A DNA stretch of 64,000 bases, taken from Opitutia bacterium (GTDB taxonomy: Bacteria > Verrucomicrobiota > Verrucomicrobiia > Opitutales > Opitutaceae). This document shows positions 1 to 8,007 of this stretch, piece by piece. The position numbers and the translations under genes are program-made. A model generated the notes under the pieces. It was not told where the DNA came from. It did not search any database and saw only the letters and a program-made list of their open reading frames with translations. The DNA lies in NCBI GenBank assembly GCA_947474365.1, contig CANJIU010000043.1, forward strand, positions 1 through 64,000, given 5' to 3'. Within the stretch, counting starts at the first letter, position 1. Each line of letters opens with the position of its first letter.

Positions 1-49
1 TGTCATCTTATTACAAATATATTTCGAACAGACCGGCACACGATCCGCG

Positions 50-68
50 AAAATGCCGCAGGCATTTT
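50..68. repeat. 8-bp perfect hairpin
   Basis: AAAATGCC (50-57) and GGCATTTT (61-68) are perfect inverted arms around a GCA loop. The A/T-rich outer arms would give a T-run on either strand, so it may act as a weak bidirectional terminator for a gene left of the window. That role is inferred. Confidence 0.45.
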
Positions 69-72
69 CATT

Positions 73-146
73 TAGCAGCCTGTCGGTTCCGTTCGGCCAA
101 CATTCGTTTGCCCCAGATCGGACTTCCTAAGTCCGACAGGCTGCTA
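73..146. repeat. 14-bp inverted repeat with nested hairpin
   Basis: TAGCAGCCTGTCGG (73-86) and CCGACAGGCTGCTA (133-146) are exact inverted copies enclosing 46 bp. Inside, CGGACTT (119-125) and AAGTCCG (129-135) form a second hairpin that overlaps the right arm, so the two structures exclude each other. It resembles a miniature REP-type mobile unit. No transposase is present beside it. Confidence 0.6.
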
Positions 147-273
147 GTCGGGCGAAGAGAAGGTCCCTTGGGGTGGTGGCTCCACCCAAGAGCCCCGCGC
201 CGCTCCTGCGATACGAACCGGGTTCAGTCGGAGATGTTTTCTGGGGTGTTTACCCGGTGCTCTTTCGAGATGG

Positions 274-317
274 ATTCGAGGACGATTCGAGCACGATTCG
301 AGGACGATTCGAGAACG
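274..317. repeat. Four-unit 11-bp tandem array, ATTCGAG core
   Basis: Units start at 274, 285, 296 and 307. Each has the heptamer ATTCGAG followed by a tetramer NACG (GACG, CACG, GACG, AACG). The period is exactly 11 bp, so it is not a codon repeat. It lies in non-coding DNA. Confidence 0.75.
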
Positions 318-620
318 GGTCGGAAAGGTGCTCCTTCTTGCAGGTAGCCGAATCCGCCTGTCCCTTTCCGTCGCCGTCGCTCCCCATCGCCAAAAAATGG
401 AGTACGCTTCGATGACGGCAACGACTTGCACGCGGGAGCCAAACTTTCCCTTCCGCGTCGCGGCGAGTGACGCTATTGTGGTGCCGTGCTGAACGTGACG
501 TTCGGTCGCGTCGTCGTCGTAACCGCTGCGAAGGGGTTGCCTGACGCGGGTGGCGGCACGACCGGCGCGGCCTGATTGGGCGCGGGGCGGGGTCCACCCG
601 GCGGGGGGGCGGGCTGCTGC

Positions 621-664
621 GGGTGATGTGCGGGTGATTTGTGGGTAATCTGTGGGTGAAAAGG
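621..664. repeat. Four-unit 11-bp tandem array, GGGTGAT core
   Basis: Heptamers GGGTGAT, GGGTGAT, GGGTAAT and GGGTGAA start at 621, 632, 643 and 654, each followed by a variable tetramer. The heptamer is conserved and the spacer is not, which is the layout of direct-repeat transcription factor sites. It lies about 140 bp upstream of the first possible start of the next gene. Confidence 0.65.
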
Positions 665-804
665 ATACCGCCAGTACACCGCGAGCGGAGGTCTAGGGGA
701 GGGGCGGCCGTGGATTTCATGGCAAGGTCCGTTTCGCACGTGCTCATCGGACAACGGGTTCGCGGCGTTTATTCTACATCCTCACGACGGTCCCCTGACC
801 CGCG

Positions 805-3800
805 ATGCCGTACGCCAACCCGTGCCAGCCTTGCCTGGTCTTTCGACCAAACGTGAGCAGGGGAAACGCAACGGATTTGGTTGGCCAGTGGCGTCGGATC
901 GGTTCCGATGTCGGCGTGTTTCCCCTCGGTTCCCGCCCCCGAAAAACTGCGATCCTAGGCTTGGCCAGGATCGTCGCGGTCGTAGCTTTGCTTTCCCTTT
1001 TCTGTCCAGGTGCACACTCCGCTCCCGTCGACTATGGCCGCGACGTGCGGCCCATCCTCTCGGACAAGTGTTACCATTGCCACGGGCCGGACGAGAGCGG
1101 GCGCAAGGCCAAGCTGCGTTTCGACACGAAGGAGGGCGCCTTCCGCTTGAAGGACGGTGCGGCGGTCATCATCCCGGGCAAAAGCGCCGAGAGTGAAATT
1201 ATCTTTCGCGTCACGAGTACCGACTCCGAGGAAATGATGCCTCCGCCGGACTCGAAACTGGGGCGGCTGACTCCCTCGGAGGTTGCGACGCTCAAGCGCT
1301 GGATCGATGAAGGGGCGCCGTTTCAGACGCATTGGTCGTTCGCGTCGCTCACGCCCGTGGCGCTGCCGGCGGTGACAGCCAAACTCCCGCCGGGCGTCGC
1401 GGTGCGGAATCCGATTGACCACCTTGTTTTCGCCGGACTGACCGCGCGCAAGCTGCTACCGCAACCCGAGGCCGATCGGGCGACGCTGATCCGGCGGGTC
1501 ACCTTTGACCTTACGGGCCTGCCACCGACGCCGGCCGAGACGGAGGCGTTTCTCAGCGACAACGACCCCAAGGCCTACGAGCGGCTCGTCGACCGCCTGC
1601 TGCGCTCGCCGCGCTACGGTGAACGCATGGCGGTGGACTGGCTCGATGTGGCGCGTTACGCCGACAGCTTCGGCTTCCAAGTCGATCGCGAGCGCGACAT
1701 GTGGCCGTGGCGCGACTGGGTGATCAAGGCGTTCAACGAAAACCTCCCGTGGGACAAGTTTGTGACGTGGCAACTCGCGGGCGATCTGCTGCCGAATGCG
1801 ACGGATGAGCAGAGGCTCGCGACGGGGTTCAACCGCCTGCACGCGATGGAGAGCGAGGGCGGTTCCGTCGAGGAGGAATATCGCATCAATTACGTCAACG
1901 ACCGCGTGACGACGTTTGGGACGGCGTTCCTCGGGCTCACGCTCGAATGCAGCCGCTGCCACGACCACAAATTCGACCCGCTGTCGCAGAAGGAGTACTA
2001 TTCGCTGGCGGCGTTTTTCCAGAACATCGACGAGGCCGGTCTCTACTCGTTTTTCACCCCGTCGGCGCCGACGCCGGCGATGTGGGTGCCGAATGCGAAA
2101 CACCGGGAAAAATTCACGGCGGTGACGACGGAGGTCGGGGCGCGGGAAAAGAGTCTCAGCGCGATGCGGGAAACCCGACGGACGGCCTTTACCGAGTGGC
2201 TGGCGCAACCCGCCGGAGCCCGGGCGGTCGTGCGCGGGGAGGTGGCGCGATTCAGTTTCGACGAGCGCGACACGGGCGCGAAGCCGTCTGCGGGCGTCAG
2301 TGGAGGGACGGCCGCAGACGCGCCGGAAGCGGCTGAGAGTTCGCCGGAGAAACCGGGAGCGATCATCCGTTTTGCCAGCTCAATTTCCGGGGGTGATGTC
2401 GCCACGACGCCGAAGGAAAACGAATCGGTTCCGGGGCGGCAGGGCCGTGCGCTCAAGCTCACCGGCGACCATCCCGTCAACACCAAGGTCGGGAATTTCC
2501 AGCGCCACGAACCGTTCTCGGTGTCGCTGTGGATGCAAACGCCGGACGTGAAGGAGCGGGCGGTCGTGATGCACCGCTCGCGCGCCTGGACCGATGCGGC
2601 GAGCCGCGGCTACGAACTGTTGATCGAAGAGGGGCGGCTGAAGTGGTCGCTGATTCATTTCTGGCCGGGCGACGCGATTTCAATTCGTGCGGTCGAGGTG
2701 TTGCCAGTGAACGAATGGGTGCACGTGACGGTGACGAACGACGGTTCGAGCCGCGCGGCCGGCCTGCGGATTTTCGTGAACGGCCGTCCGGTGCGGACGG
2801 ATGTGATCCGGGACCACCTCACGAAGGATATCGCGGGTGGTGGCGGCGACACCATTGCGCTGGGCGAGCGCTTCCGCGACCGGGGATTCAAGGGCGGATT
2901 GGTCGACGAGCTGCGGGTGTTCGGCCGCGCGCTGACTCCCCTGGAGGCCCGCGAGGTGTTTGCGGAAGGCGTCATTGACGGGTCGCGGAAGCAGCAACGC
3001 ACGGCGTCTGATCCGGCGATGCGGGAAGAATTGTTCGAGTACTACCTCGCGAATCACGATGCGATCTATCGCGACCGGGAATGCCTGCTGGCCGAGGCGC
3101 GGGCCGCGCAGACCAAGCTCGCCGATGAGGCGAAGGACATCATGGTCATGCAGGAATTGCCGCAGCCGAAGAAGGCCTACGTCCTGAAGCGGGGCGATTA
3201 CAGCCAGCGGGGAGAAGAAGTGCGGGCGGGAACCCCGGCGGCGCTGCCGGCCTTTCCGAGTGACCAACCGAGGAACCGGCTGGGGCTGTCGCGTTGGCTC
3301 ACGGATGCGCGGCATCCGCTCCTGGCGCGCGTGACGGTGAATCGATTCTGGCAGGCGGCGCTTGGGCGCGGCCTGGTGAAGACGGTGGACGATCTCGGCA
3401 GTCAGGGCGATCGGGCGGAGTATCCGGAATTGCTGGACTGGCTGGCGGGAGAGTTCATCCGCTCGGGCTGGGATGTGAAGGGCCTGATGAAGACGATCGT
3501 GCTCTCCCATACCTACCGCCAGCGGAGTTTCGCCACGAAGGAGATCATGGCGGATGATCCGGAAAACATCTGGCTGGCGCGCGGACCGCGGCACCGGTTG
3601 CCGGCGGAGATGATTCGCGACAACGCGCTCGCGGTGAGCGGCCTGCTGGTGGAAAAAATCGGCGGAGCGCCGGTCTTCACCTATGACCTGCCGGAGTCGT
3701 TCAAGCCGGCACCGGCCGGCAAGGGTGAGCAGCTCTACCGGCGCAGCCTCTACACGTTTTGGCGGCGCAACGGACCGGCGCCGATGCTGGAGGCGTTTGA

Positions 3801-4194
3801 TGTGCCGAAGCGGGTCGTGTGTGTGGCGCGTCGCGACACGACCAATACGCCACTCCACGCCTTTGTGCTGCTGAACGGACCGCAATTCGTCGAGGCGGCG
3901 CGGGTGATGGCCGAGAAGGTTTATCGGGAGTGCGGTGGGAAGCCGGCGGAAATGGCCGAGCAGGCGTTTCGACGCTTGACCTGCCGGGCGCCGGACGTGG
4001 ACGAGAGCCGGATTCTCGGCCGCATGCTGGAGGAGCAGACGGATTGGTTCCGGCAGCATCCGGAAAAGGCGGCGGAGTACGTGGCGATTGGCGACACGCC
4101 GGCGGATGCCTCGCTGCCGGTCGTGGAACTCGCGGCGGCGGCCACGCTGGTCAACACGCTGATGAATCACGATAACTTTGTCGTGAAACGCTAA
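805..4194 (+). CDS. PSD1 cytochrome / DUF1549-LamG-DUF1553 secreted protein
   Basis: This is a large secreted protein of the type abundant in Planctomycetes and Verrucomicrobia, where such proteins are thought to take part in periplasmic polysaccharide breakdown; the reaction is not known. A hydrophobic signal segment lies near residues 48-72. It is followed by a planctomycete cytochrome C domain with haem motif CYHCH (89-93), a DUF1549 domain with a second CxxCH (CSRCH, near 382), a LamG-like insert (roughly 560-720) and a C-terminal DUF1553 domain. The ATG at 805 gives 1129 residues but leaves the signal segment far inside. A GTG at 916 would place it near the N-terminus, so the start is uncertain. 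It is followed 8 bp later by a DUF1501 gene, its usual partner. Confidence 0.88.
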   Translation: MPYANPCQPCLVFRPNVSRGNATDLVGQWRRIGSDVGVFPLGSRPRKTAILGLARIVAVVALLSLFCPGAHSAPVDYGRDVRPILSDKCYHCHGPDESGRKAKLRFDTKEGAFRLKDGAAVIIPGKSAESEIIFRVTSTDSEEMMPPPDSKLGRLTPSEVATLKRWIDEGAPFQTHWSFASLTPVALPAVTAKLPPGVAVRNPIDHLVFAGLTARKLLPQPEADRATLIRRVTFDLTGLPPTPAETEAFLSDNDPKAYERLVDRLLRSPRYGERMAVDWLDVARYADSFGFQVDRERDMWPWRDWVIKAFNENLPWDKFVTWQLAGDLLPNATDEQRLATGFNRLHAMESEGGSVEEEYRINYVNDRVTTFGTAFLGLTLECSRCHDHKFDPLSQKEYYSLAAFFQNIDEAGLYSFFTPSAPTPAMWVPNAKHREKFTAVTTEVGAREKSLSAMRETRRTAFTEWLAQPAGARAVVRGEVARFSFDERDTGAKPSAGVSGGTAADAPEAAESSPEKPGAIIRFASSISGGDVATTPKENESVPGRQGRALKLTGDHPVNTKVGNFQRHEPFSVSLWMQTPDVKERAVVMHRSRAWTDAASRGYELLIEEGRLKWSLIHFWPGDAISIRAVEVLPVNEWVHVTVTNDGSSRAAGLRIFVNGRPVRTDVIRDHLTKDIAGGGGDTIALGERFRDRGFKGGLVDELRVFGRALTPLEAREVFAEGVIDGSRKQQRTASDPAMREELFEYYLANHDAIYRDRECLLAEARAAQTKLADEAKDIMVMQELPQPKKAYVLKRGDYSQRGEEVRAGTPAALPAFPSDQPRNRLGLSRWLTDARHPLLARVTVNRFWQAALGRGLVKTVDDLGSQGDRAEYPELLDWLAGEFIRSGWDVKGLMKTIVLSHTYRQRSFATKEIMADDPENIWLARGPRHRLPAEMIRDNALAVSGLLVEKIGGAPVFTYDLPESFKPAPAGKGEQLYRRSLYTFWRRNGPAPMLEAFDVPKRVVCVARRDTTNTPLHAFVLLNGPQFVEAARVMAEKVYRECGGKPAEMAEQAFRRLTCRAPDVDESRILGRMLEEQTDWFRQHPEKAAEYVAIGDTPADASLPVVELAAAATLVNTLMNHDNFVVKR

Positions 4195-4202
4195 ACTGCC
4201 CG

Positions 4203-5675
4203 ATGAAAACGAATCCCAGCCAGCCACTCTGCACGGGCGAAGAGCCCTGGCTTCGCCTGAGCCGGCGCGAATGCCTGAATCGACTGGCCCTTGGCCTTGG
4301 CGGGATCGCGCTGGCGGAATTGCTCGGCCGCGGCGTCGCCCAGGCGGCTCCGGCGGCGGTGGGCGTTGGGTTGCCCGACCGGCATCATTTCGCGCCGAAG
4401 GCGAAGCGGATCATCTACCTCTTTCAATCGGGCGGGCCGTCGCAGCTGGACCTCTTCGACTACAAGCCGCTGCTCAACCAGAAGCACGGCGAGCAATTGC
4501 CCGATGCGGTGCGCGGCGGGCAGCGGCTCACGGGCATGTCGGGCAACCAGAGCTCGATTCCGATCGCAGGTTCTCCCTTTAAGTTTCAGCAGCACGGGCA
4601 GGGCGGCCTGTGGCTGAGCGACCTGTTGCCGCACACGGCGAAGATCGCGGACGAACTCTGCCTCGTCCGTTCGATGCACACCGAATCGATCAATCATGGT
4701 CCGGGGGTGACGTTCATGCAGACCGGTTCGCAGATACCTGGACGGCCGAGTTTCGGCTCGTGGCTCGACTACGGACTCGGCAGCGAAAACGAGAACCTAC
4801 CGTCGTTCGTCGTGCTGCTCACGAAAGACAAGAAGGGGCAGCCGTTGATGTCGCACCTCTGGGGCGCGGGTTTCCTGCCGGCGAAGCACCAGGGCGTGCG
4901 GTTCCGCTCGGGGGGCGATCCGGTGTTGTACCTCGGCAACCCGAAGGGCGTCTCACCGGAGAACCGGCGGCTGGCGCTCGACCGTCTGCGTGAGTTGCAC
5001 GAACACCAGTTTGCTGGAACGCCGGACGCGGAGATTTCGGCGCGCATCTCGAACTACGAGATGGCGTTCAACATGCAGACGAGCGTGCCGGAGGTGACCG
5101 ACACGAAGGACGAGCCCGCGCACGTCTTCGACCTGTACGGTCCCGACGCGCGGACGCCCGGGACGTTTGCGGCCAATTGCCTGCAGGCGCGACGGCTGGC
5201 GGAGCGCGGCGTGCGGTTCATCCAGCTCTACCATCAGGATTGGGATCACCACGGCGGTCTGCCGGGCAGCATCAAGCGCGAGTGCCAGCAGACGGATCAG
5301 GGGGCGGCGGCGTTGGTGATGGACCTGAAACAGCGCGGGATGCTGGACGACACGCTGGTGGTGTGGGGCGGCGAGTTTGGCCGGACGAACTATTGTCAGG
5401 GGCTGATGACGGCGGGGAATTTCGGCCGCGATCATCATCCGCGGTGCTTTTCAATCTGGATGGCCGGCGGAGGCGTGAAGCCGGGGATTTCGTATGGCGA
5501 GACCGATGAATACGGCTACAACATCACGCGGGACTCGGTGCACATTCACGATCTGCATGCGACGATTCTCCACTTGTTCGGCCTCGACCACGAGCGGCTC
5601 ACCTACAAGTTCCAGGGCCGACGCTACCGGCTGACCGATGTGCACGGCAAAGTGGTCAAGGGCCTGCTGGCGTAA
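4203..5675 (+). CDS. DUF1501 family protein (sulfatase-like fold)
   Basis: The 490-residue DUF1501 protein belongs to the alkaline-phosphatase/sulfatase-like group that is almost always encoded beside DUF1549/DUF1553 proteins. The N-terminus has a twin-arginine-like motif SRRECLNRLALG (near 21-32) followed by a hydrophobic run, suggesting folded export by Tat. Conserved pieces visible are QSGGPSQLDLFD (near 80), DWDHHGG (near 346) and WGGEFGR (near 389), the probable metal-site elements. It forms a two-gene operon with the upstream gene (8-bp gap). It converges on the methyltransferase gene on the other strand with only 12 bp between stops. Confidence 0.88.
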   Translation: MKTNPSQPLCTGEEPWLRLSRRECLNRLALGLGGIALAELLGRGVAQAAPAAVGVGLPDRHHFAPKAKRIIYLFQSGGPSQLDLFDYKPLLNQKHGEQLPDAVRGGQRLTGMSGNQSSIPIAGSPFKFQQHGQGGLWLSDLLPHTAKIADELCLVRSMHTESINHGPGVTFMQTGSQIPGRPSFGSWLDYGLGSENENLPSFVVLLTKDKKGQPLMSHLWGAGFLPAKHQGVRFRSGGDPVLYLGNPKGVSPENRRLALDRLRELHEHQFAGTPDAEISARISNYEMAFNMQTSVPEVTDTKDEPAHVFDLYGPDARTPGTFAANCLQARRLAERGVRFIQLYHQDWDHHGGLPGSIKRECQQTDQGAAALVMDLKQRGMLDDTLVVWGGEFGRTNYCQGLMTAGNFGRDHHPRCFSIWMAGGGVKPGISYGETDEYGYNITRDSVHIHDLHATILHLFGLDHERLTYKFQGRRYRLTDVHGKVVKGLLA

Positions 5676-5687
5676 CGCCGGTCCTGC

Positions 5688-6740
5688 TTAACTGGCGGAC
5701 GTCGCGTTTGGGTCAGTCAAGGGCTCGCCGCCGGTAATCTTTTCGCCGTCACGTTGCCAGCGATACACGAGCGGGGCCTTGGTGCGGTCGAGTTGCTTGA
5801 ACAGCGCCGGGTCGGCCCGTTTGGGCAACTCGAGCTCGGCGAGACCACTGGCGTCGCAATTGAGGAGGCGGGCGTAGGGTTTGAAATGCTCGACGCGCCC
5901 GATGACGCGCGAGAGCGGTGGGAGCGCCGGCGGTTCGCCCGACCTGGAACGGTCCGCGGCAACGAAACAATACGGCAGGCTCCGCAGGTCGATACCTGCG
6001 CGTTGGCCGAACTTGACCCAGTTCGAATCGGCAAAAATCTCCGAGGGCGGCGGGGCGAAAAAGTGACACCAATGGCGTTCATTTCCTTCGGCGAAGATGG
6101 GGCACGGCAATGAATGCGGGCACGGTGCGACGATTTGGAACGCGTCGCGGAGTTCGTCGCGAATCACCCCGAGTTGCCGGCTCACGACATGGGTGCCGGG
6201 TTCCACCCAGAGGACCGCGTGGGCGCGCCGAATGAGACTGCGCAGCGTGTCGAGCGCGGCGGGTGCGAGTTCGTTGAGGACGTGGCTGACGATGAGGAGC
6301 CCAATCGGGGTGTCGCCGGCAATGAGTCCCGGCGTGGCTTGCGCGACACTCAGAGCGGGAAACGTGCGGGTCGCGGCTTCCTCAGCGAAATCGCACGCGA
6401 GCGGGGAGTGATCCCACACCGTGAGGGAATCGAAGTTCTCTGCGCCGAAAAATGAAATCACTCGCCGGGCGGCGATCCCGCTGCCGCAGCCCCAGTCGAG
6501 GACGTCGCGCGTCGTGGGGCGCCAGCCGCGCAACCGCAGTTCCCGCAGGACGTGGTCCCACTTCCAGCCGATGCGTTCGCCATAGGTGAAATCGTAGTGG
6601 GCGAGATCCGAAGGCGACGACCAATACGGGCCGTCGGCGGACGTGCCGCGGAGGAATTTCTCGCGCAGGCGATCCAGCGCGCTCCAATCAAGCGATTCCC
6701 AGTTGGCGACGGTCGTCACGGAATGCGGGCTGTCATCCAT
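5688..6740 (-). CDS. Rsm22-like SAM-dependent methyltransferase
   Basis: This is a class I methyltransferase of the Rsm22 family, related to a mitochondrial small-subunit ribosome factor. SAM motif I is DWGCGSG (82-88 in a 350-residue protein). The family-specific cysteine cluster PCPH...PCP...WCHF has Cys207, Cys213 and Cys225, proposed in the family to bind metal or an Fe-S cluster. I chose ATG 6740, which overlaps the stop of the preceding methyltransferase gene by 8 bp, over a start at 6770. The overlap suggests translational coupling. The bacterial substrate is not known with certainty; rRNA is the likely target by family. Confidence 0.8.
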   Translation of the reverse strand: MDDSPHSVTTVANWESLDWSALDRLREKFLRGTSADGPYWSSPSDLAHYDFTYGERIGWKWDHVLRELRLRGWRPTTRDVLDWGCGSGIAARRVISFFGAENFDSLTVWDHSPLACDFAEEAATRTFPALSVAQATPGLIAGDTPIGLLIVSHVLNELAPAALDTLRSLIRRAHAVLWVEPGTHVVSRQLGVIRDELRDAFQIVAPCPHSLPCPIFAEGNERHWCHFFAPPPSEIFADSNWVKFGQRAGIDLRSLPYCFVAADRSRSGEPPALPPLSRVIGRVEHFKPYARLLNCDASGLAELELPKRADPALFKQLDRTKAPLVYRWQRDGEKITGGEPLTDPNATSAS

Positions 6741-7962
6741 GAGATGACAAAGGGTTGCCGCCCGCGGCACGACCGGAGGCGGGCAGGGGGAAGCCGAGAT
6801 GGGTGGCGAGGCGCTGGTGGGTGATGCCGTAGAAGTCGGCGAAGGCGCGGAGGCGTTGGGCGGTTTCGTTGTCGGGTGTTCCGGGCGCGGAGGTCTTGAT
6901 CGCGGCGATCATCAGGTTCTTGGCCGTGTGTTCAGTGGAGATGAATTCGAAAACCTTGGTGCGGTAGCCGGCCCACTCCAGCAATTGGGCGCGGAGGGCG
7001 TCGGTGACAAACTCGGCCTGGCGTTCCTGGAAGATCCCATGTCGCAGCGCGTCGAGCAGCACGGGCGGAGCGGTGAGTTGCGGGCGAAGCTCTTTTTGGC
7101 AGCAAGGCGCGACCACCAGGAGTTGGGCCCCGGCGGCGATGCCGCGGGCAAGGGCGTCGTCGGTGGCGGTGTCGCAGGCGTGGAGTGCGATCAGCACATC
7201 GAGTGGATTTCCCATTTCGCCGGAATCGATTTTCCCGGCGGTGAAGGAGAGGCGGGAAGCCATCCCGTGGCTGGCTGCCACGCGATTGCAGAGTTCGACG
7301 AGTTCGGGCCGCGCCTCGATGCCGTGGATACGGGCGCGTTCGCCAAGCAATGCGGCCAGCGCGAACGTCAGGTAGCCCTTGCCGCTGCCCATGTCGGCAA
7401 TCTCGACGACGCGATCAGTGGGAAGATTGGCGTCTGCGAGCAGGTGCGTGAGGAGCTCGGCAAACTTCTGGATTTGGCGAAATTTGTCGGCCATTCCCTC
7501 GCGTGGCTGGCCCCGGTCGTTGGTGACGCCGAGGGCGCGCAACCAGGGGGCGTCGGCGGCAATCACGTGGGATTTTGGCCGGTCATGGGTGCCGGGTTGA
7601 CTCGCAGGTGGCGCGGCGGCCTGAACGATTTTCAACCGTGCCGTGCCGTCCGGTTGCGACTCGAACTGGGCGGTCTGCGTCGCGGTGAAGAGGTGGGCGT
7701 CGAGGAAGTCGCCGCCGACGAGCGGTTCGAGTTCCCTCAGGGCCTGGCCGAGTGGGTGGTTCTTCGTGATATCGCGGGTGGCGTGACGCCACAGGAACGC
7801 GAAATGCGGGCCGGTTTTGAGGGTGACCGGGCGCACGAAGAGATTCTTCAAGGTCCCGTCGGTGCCGCGATATTTTCCGAGGGTGAGTTTGACCAGGGTA
7901 CCGTCACGCAGCGCGGCGCGGAGCAAATCGAGGAAACGGTCGCGGGCGGTGGGAGACGGCAT
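6733..7962 (-). CDS. Class I SAM-dependent methyltransferase (probable RNA/protein substrate)
   Basis: The product has 409 residues from ATG 7962. A longer GTG start at 7998 is possible but would begin inside a short repeat. Motif I is DMGSGKG (190-196). HACDTATD (261-268) and APCCQKEL (285-292) match the Methyltransf_32-type group, where the PCC motif follows strand 5. The N-terminal 120 residues form a separate domain of unknown role. It is the sixth or seventh gene of a minus-strand run and overlaps the next methyltransferase by 8 bp. The substrate cannot be told from sequence. Confidence 0.75.
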   Translation of the reverse strand: MPSPTARDRFLDLLRAALRDGTLVKLTLGKYRGTDGTLKNLFVRPVTLKTGPHFAFLWRHATRDITKNHPLGQALRELEPLVGGDFLDAHLFTATQTAQFESQPDGTARLKIVQAAAPPASQPGTHDRPKSHVIAADAPWLRALGVTNDRGQPREGMADKFRQIQKFAELLTHLLADANLPTDRVVEIADMGSGKGYLTFALAALLGERARIHGIEARPELVELCNRVAASHGMASRLSFTAGKIDSGEMGNPLDVLIALHACDTATDDALARGIAAGAQLLVVAPCCQKELRPQLTAPPVLLDALRHGIFQERQAEFVTDALRAQLLEWAGYRTKVFEFISTEHTAKNLMIAAIKTSAPGTPDNETAQRLRAFADFYGITHQRLATHLGFPLPASGRAAGGNPLSSHG

Positions 7963-7976
7963 CGGGAAGAAGTTGC

Positions 7977-8002
7977 CACGGATTTCCCGGATGAACACGG
8001 AT
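7977..8002. repeat. Three-unit ~10-bp repeat with CGGAT core
   Basis: CACGGAT, CCGGAT and CACGGAT end at 7983, 7992 and 8002, with 9- to 10-bp spacing. They lie in the short gap between the lipase-maturation-factor stop and the methyltransferase ATG at 7962, so within the mRNA leader. A similar unit set occurs at 63845-63871. Confidence 0.5.
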
Positions 8003-8007
8003 AAATT

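Larger units (their letters stand above)
1..804. other. Gene-free leader region with repeats
   Basis: No reading frame here looks like a real protein; the short ones are arginine- and serine-rich and overlap each other in several frames. The stretch instead holds two hairpins at the left end and two separate arrays of four 11-bp units, listed individually. It may contain the promoter of the downstream DUF1549 gene, but I see no convincing -35/-10 pair. Confidence 0.6.

Noticed and set aside
274..317. CRISPR array
   Set aside because: Repeat units are 11 bp with 4-bp spacers and no cas genes are present; far too short for CRISPR.
2680..4227. 515-codon minus-strand frame opposite the DUF1553 region
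   Set aside because: It is an antisense shadow of a well-supported gene with no motif of its own.
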